Source: a bacterium
GTDB lineage: Bacteria > Vulcanimicrobiota > Xenobia > RGZZ01
DNA: 9,668 nt
Direction of reading: 5' to 3'
Assembly: GCA_021782195.1 (NCBI GenBank)
Contig: JAJXVI010000044.1
Span: 1 to 9,668, forward strand
Position 1 is the first letter of the stretch. Each line of letters starts with the position of its first letter. The position numbers and the translations under genes are program-made. The notes under the pieces were generated by a model. It was not told the DNA's origin. It made no database searches and saw nothing but the letters and a program-made list of their open reading frames with translations. This document shows positions 6,949-9,668 of the stretch, piece by piece.

Positions 6949-7310
6949 CAACGGTACGCGGTCGAGAACCAGCGAGGAGCAGTGGACATCACGCAAATCC
7001 GAAACCCTCGAACAAGAAGGCGCACAGGCGTCATCACGCCACGCACATATCACCAGGTTCGTGGCACAATACGCCCCTCAGTGGAACCCTCGCAGGTCCT
7101 CGTTCCACACCGCCCAGAGTTGCTCCTCCGCGCCCGTCCGCGCCGTGTCTCACGAGCACGGTCAGGTCGATATGACGGCCCTCCGCCCCCCCCGCAACGA
7201 ACCCAGTCGAACTTGCGAAAATCCAACACAGCAAGCGTTCAGCAAGGCAGGCTCATCCACCAGAGGAAATCTGTCAACCGAACCTGCGCCCTGGGCAAAC
7301 GTGCTGGGAG

Positions 7311-7377
7311 GGGTTGCTGATCAATCTCCAGGGCAACCCGACTCCGGTGACGTTGCCAGACGGGGGCTCACGGGTTG
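7311..7377. repeat. Overlapping inverted repeats downstream of sufT
   Basis: GGGTTGC (7311-7317) is a perfect 7-bp inverted copy of GCAACCC (7333-7339). The same central element can instead pair as CAACCCG (7334-7340) with CGGGTTG (7371-7377), or as GGCAAC (7332-7337) with GTTGCC (7352-7357). The three pairings exclude one another. This could be a structured 3' end of the suf transcript or an antitermination-like switch. There is no U-tract to support a classical intrinsic terminator. Confidence 0.3.
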
Positions 7378-7464
7378 ACTACGGTGATGGGCAGAGCAAC
7401 CAACAGCAGTCGGTCGGGCAGTTCAACGTGCCCACTTACGGTTGGCAGACGGACCAGATCGGAT

Positions 7465-8025
7465 TCAGAAAATGCCGAGCTCCAACCGGGCCGCCTCCGT
7501 CATCATGGATGGATTCCACGGGGGCTCCGTAACCATCTCCACCACGGAGTCCTCCACACCGGGCAGGGCCATCACGCGTGACTCGGCATCAGCCTTCAGA
7601 ATGTCTCCCATTCCGCATCCAGGAGCGGTCAGGGTCATGGTCACTTCCACCTTCCACCGTCCGGAAGGCGCATGTTCGCATTTGACCCCATATACCAGCC
7701 CAAGATCGACCACGCTGGCCGGAATTTCCGGGTCGAAGACCGTTCGCAATTCCTCCCATACTCTGGCTTCAAGCTCCTCTGCGGTCGTCTGTGCCTGGGC
7801 CGGCACCTGCTCCGGGGTGGATTCCATCGGTTCCTTCCCCAACGCATCTGCGTCGCTGCCATCAATGCGCGCGAGATACCCATAATCGGTGCTTACGGTG
7901 TAGGTCCCCCCCAGCGCCTGGGTGATCGTAACCTGGGAGCCGGAAGCAATGACGATGCGATCTCCAAAAGGAATCTGTACGGCCGGTACGTCACGCGTGA
8001 CCGTAACTTCTTCGAAACCACGCAT
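7465..8025 (-). CDS. sufT: SufT, putative Fe-S cluster assembly/maturation protein (MIP18/DUF59 domain)
   Basis: A 186-residue SufT-type protein. The N-terminal part (1-55, with QIPFGDRIVIASGSQVTITQ and a LGGTYTV turn) is the extension typical of SufT, followed by a variable Gln/Glu-rich linker (56-85). The MIP18-family domain comes next: VFDPEIPASVVDLGLVYGV (96-114), TLTAPGCGMGDIL (131-143) with the conserved cysteine at 137, and EPPWNPSMMTEAARLELG at the end. Family members help deliver or maintain Fe-S clusters rather than act as the main scaffold. It is the last gene of the visible suf set; its ATG overlaps the sufU stop as TGATG, sharing one base, and GAGGAG lies 11 nt upstream, so translation is probably coupled. 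All key motifs are present. Confidence 0.92.
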   Translation of the reverse strand: MRGFEEVTVTRDVPAVQIPFGDRIVIASGSQVTITQALGGTYTVSTDYGYLARIDGSDADALGKEPMESTPEQVPAQAQTTAEELEARVWEELRTVFDPEIPASVVDLGLVYGVKCEHAPSGRWKVEVTMTLTAPGCGMGDILKADAESRVMALPGVEDSVVEMVTEPPWNPSMMTEAARLELGIF

Positions 8026-8492
8026 CAGCCCAGTTGCTCCTCATCGTTTTCTGTGGACACCACACCGTCATGCCAGTTCAACGCCGCGTCGAGCGTATGC
8101 CACGCCAGCGTGGCACACTTGACGCGAGCCGGAAACTCGCCGACTCCCGAAAACACAGCCAGTTTTCCCAGTTCGTCCGGGTCGACCTCGCCGTCCCCTG
8201 TGACCATGCCGCGAAAGAGCGCGGAGAGCTCGTGGGCCGCCTCCGTCGTCTGCCCGGAGACGGCGGTCGTCATGAGCGATGCGCTCGCCTTCGAGATGGC
8301 ACACCCGGATCCCTGAAATCCAATGTCCGTGATGCGATCCCCGTCCATGGAAACAAAGACCGTCAGGCGGTCACCGCAGAGTGGATTATGGCCGAGTGCG
8401 TGCGTGGAGGCATTTGCAATCTCCTTGAAGTTCCGCGGTCGCAGGTTGTGATCGAGAATGACCTGCTGATAGAGTTCATTGATTTCCGACAT
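8025..8492 (-). CDS. sufU: SufU, Fe-S assembly sulfur-transfer protein (IscU/NifU-like)
   Basis: A 155-residue SufU-type protein that accepts persulfide sulfur from SufS. The N-terminus MSEINELYQQVILDHNLRPR is the SufU form of the IscU-like start. The zinc/active-site ligands are all present: C39 and D41 in GHNPLCGDRLTVFV, C64 in GSGCAISKASASLM, and C126 in VKCATLAWHTL. The insertion between the second and third cysteines (about 85-115) that separates SufU from IscU is present, and the C-terminal LPPVK motif of IscU is absent, as expected. The start is the ATG at 8492, preceded by GGAGGT with 8-nt spacing. The same frame is open further upstream inside sufS, but that part is only sufS read in another frame. 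It overlaps the sufS end by 17 bp and the sufT start by one base, typical of a translationally coupled operon. Confidence 0.94.
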   Translation of the reverse strand: MSEINELYQQVILDHNLRPRNFKEIANASTHALGHNPLCGDRLTVFVSMDGDRITDIGFQGSGCAISKASASLMTTAVSGQTTEAAHELSALFRGMVTGDGEVDPDELGKLAVFSGVGEFPARVKCATLAWHTLDAALNWHDGVVSTENDEEQLG

Positions 8493-9668
8493 CAGGAAAG
8501 ACCTCCAGCACCTTGTGCAATGCCTGCCCAAGCGCATCGATCTCGGCGCGAGTATTGTAGAACGCCAGCGATGCACGCGCAGTGGCAGGAATGCCCAGGC
8601 GGTCCATGACGGGCTGGGCACAGTGGTGGCCGGTGCGAATTGCAATCCCCTCAAAGTCGAGAATGGTTCCGACGTCGTGCGGGTGCACACCATCAACCGT
8701 AAATGACAACACGGACGCCTCGTGGGCGGCAAGGCGTCGCACGCACACCCGAAGAATCGCGTCAAACACGCGGCGCCCGTAATCGAGAAGCTCCTGCTCG
8801 TAGCGGGCAATGGTCTCCACGCCCACGGCCGAAACGTAGTCAATTGCGGCTCCGAGACCGATACCTCCTGCAATATTCGGCGTTCCGGCTTCAAAACGAT
8901 ATGGCAGGGCATTGTACGTGGTCTTCTCGAACGTCACCGACGCAATCATGTCGCCTCCCCCCTGATAAGGAGGCATCTTTGACAACAGTCGCACCTTGCC
9001 GTAGAGAACACCCACCCCGGTCGGGCCGTAAAGCTTGTGGCCGGAAAATACCAGAAAATCAGCGTCAAGAGCCTGCACATCGATCGCCACGTGCTGCACC
9101 GACTGACACGCGTCCACGAGAACCGGAATCCCGCGAGCGTGCGCCAGTTCGATCATCTTCGAGATTGGATTGACGGTTCCCAGTGCGTTCGAGACGTGGG
9201 TGACAGCAACGATGCGAGTCCGGTCGCCCAGCAATTGTTCGTACGCGTCGAGTTGCAGTTCACCGTCATCGGTCATGGGGACCACACGAAGGTTCGCCCC
9301 CTTCTCCTCGCACAGCATCTGCCACGGCACAATGTTTGAGTGATGCTCCATGGCCGTCACCAGCACCTCGTCGCCGGCCTGCACGTTGCGCCGGCCATAC
9401 GAGCTCGCAACGAGGTTGATTGCCTCCGTTCCCCCGCGCACAAAGATGACCTCTCGCACGTCCGCCGCATTGATGAAACGGGCGATCTTCTTGCGCGCAT
9501 TCTCGTAGGCTTCGGTTTCCTGCATGCTCAGCTGATGAACCCCGCGGTGAATGTTGGAATTGAGTTCGGCGTAGTAGTGCTCGAGCGTCTCCATGACCAC
9601 ACGCGGCTTCTGAGTGGTCGCAGCATTGTCGAGGTACACGAGCGGACGCCCGTGCACGGTGCGCGACA
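8476..9668 (-). CDS. sufS: SufS, group II cysteine desulfurase, 5' end cut by window edge
   Basis: A PLP-dependent enzyme converting L-cysteine to alanine plus enzyme-bound persulfide, which SufU accepts. Motifs in order: VHGRPLVYLDNAATTQKP, RGGTEAINLVASSYG, MEHHSNIVPWQ with the cofactor-stacking His, HVSNALGTVNPI, VDACQSVQH with the pyridine-binding Asp, FSGHKLYGPTGVGVLYGK with the PLP lysine, FEAGTPNIAGGIGLGAAIDY, and RTGHHCAQPVMDRLG with the catalytic cysteine of class II desulfurases. The frame remains open to the window edge (SRT before VHGRPLV), as in full SufS proteins, so the GTG at 9657 is not the real start; about 15-25 N-terminal residues lie outside. sufB/C/D are probably upstream, outside the window. 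Its stop overlaps the sufU start by 17 bp. Confidence 0.95.
   Translation of the reverse strand, partial: SRTVHGRPLVYLDNAATTQKPRVVMETLEHYYAELNSNIHRGVHQLSMQETEAYENARKKIARFINAADVREVIFVRGGTEAINLVASSYGRRNVQAGDEVLVTAMEHHSNIVPWQMLCEEKGANLRVVPMTDDGELQLDAYEQLLGDRTRIVAVTHVSNALGTVNPISKMIELAHARGIPVLVDACQSVQHVAIDVQALDADFLVFSGHKLYGPTGVGVLYGKVRLLSKMPPYQGGGDMIASVTFEKTTYNALPYRFEAGTPNIAGGIGLGAAIDYVSAVGVETIARYEQELLDYGRRVFDAILRVCVRRLAAHEASVLSFTVDGVHPHDVGTILDFEGIAIRTGHHCAQPVMDRLGIPATARASLAFYNTRAEIDALGQALHKVLEVFPDVGNQ
8501..8506 (-). promoter_or_regulatory. Shine-Dalgarno site of sufU
   Basis: GGAGGT on the minus strand, 8 nt before the ATG at 8492, inside the last codons of sufS. It confirms the short sufU start over longer in-frame extensions. 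Confidence 0.8.

Larger units (their letters stand above)
6885..7464. other. 580-bp gap without a convincing gene
   Basis: This stretch separates the sufT stop from the start of the Hsp70-like gene. I saw no tRNA, tmRNA, SRP RNA or RNase P RNA signature on either strand. Open frames here are short or of random composition, except two fragments that look mildly protein-like: a plus-strand frame over 7314-7464, and a minus-strand fragment with EEQLWAVWNEDLRGFH before a TGA near 7078. The stretch contains a run of eight G:C pairs near 7186-7193 and several GCAACC/GGTTGC inverted elements between 7311 and 7377. It most likely holds the suf terminator region and the promoter of the Hsp70-like gene, and possibly the remains of a decayed gene. 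Confidence 0.6.

Noticed and set aside
6809..7378. Plus-strand open frame of 189 residues across the gap before sufT
   Set aside because: It begins inside the Hsp70-like gene on the opposite strand and its composition looks random (Arg/Ser/Pro/Thr-rich), with no motif.
6885..7464. A structured RNA gene (tRNA, tmRNA, RNase P RNA, SRP RNA)
   Set aside because: None of the conserved cores (T-loop GTTCGA-type arm with acceptor stem, RNase P or SRP signature stretches) was found on either strand.
8493..8912. N-terminal extension of sufU by 140 residues
   Set aside because: This part is sufS read in another frame; the ATG at 8492 has a good ribosome binding site and gives the family N-terminus.
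1..9668. CRISPR array, insertion sequence or prophage
   Set aside because: No regularly spaced direct repeats, transposase or integrase motifs, or terminal inverted repeats were seen.

Overview
The window is about 9.7 kb of moderately high-GC bacterial chromosome with seven recognisable genes. It suggests a flagellated Gram-negative-type (diderm) bacterium. Every visible stop codon is TGA, apart from one anomalous in-frame TAG in flgK, and GTG/TTG starts appear likely at several genes. A SufS-SufU-SufT Fe-S assembly set next to a YfhO-type membrane protein and flgKL would fit Acidobacteriota or some Gammaproteobacteria. I cannot fix the phylum from this sequence alone.

Layout: Positions 1-2482 (+ strand) hold the end of a flagellar hook-filament junction operon. 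It contains flgK, 5'-incomplete and carrying an in-frame TAG at 73-75, followed 13 bp later by a complete flgL. Convergent to it, positions 2558-6884 (- strand) form a probable three-gene run transcribed in this order: a divergent Hsp70/DnaK-like ATPase-domain protein, a YbjN-domain protein, and a large YfhO-family membrane protein (GT-C-like). Positions 6885-7464 are a gap of about 580 bp without a convincing gene, holding small inverted and direct repeats. Positions 7465-9668 (- strand) hold the 3' part of a SUF operon, transcribed sufS (5' end outside the window), sufU, sufT, with overlapping or abutting reading frames.

How they work together: FlgK and FlgL join the flagellar hook to the filament. 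SufS takes sulfur from cysteine, SufU accepts and passes on the persulfide, and SufT is a maturation/accessory factor, so the three are one Fe-S cluster pathway. The Hsp70-like and YbjN genes are adjacent, both have the look of a chaperone or an adaptor, and may form a pair. The Hsp70-like protein has lost the Gly-rich phosphate-2 loop, is rich in cysteine, and has a short repeated helical motif in its tail instead of a normal substrate-binding domain. This pair is the least ordinary part of the window. The YfhO-like protein probably glycosylates a cell-envelope component; nothing in the sequence shows whether it is linked to the flagellum.
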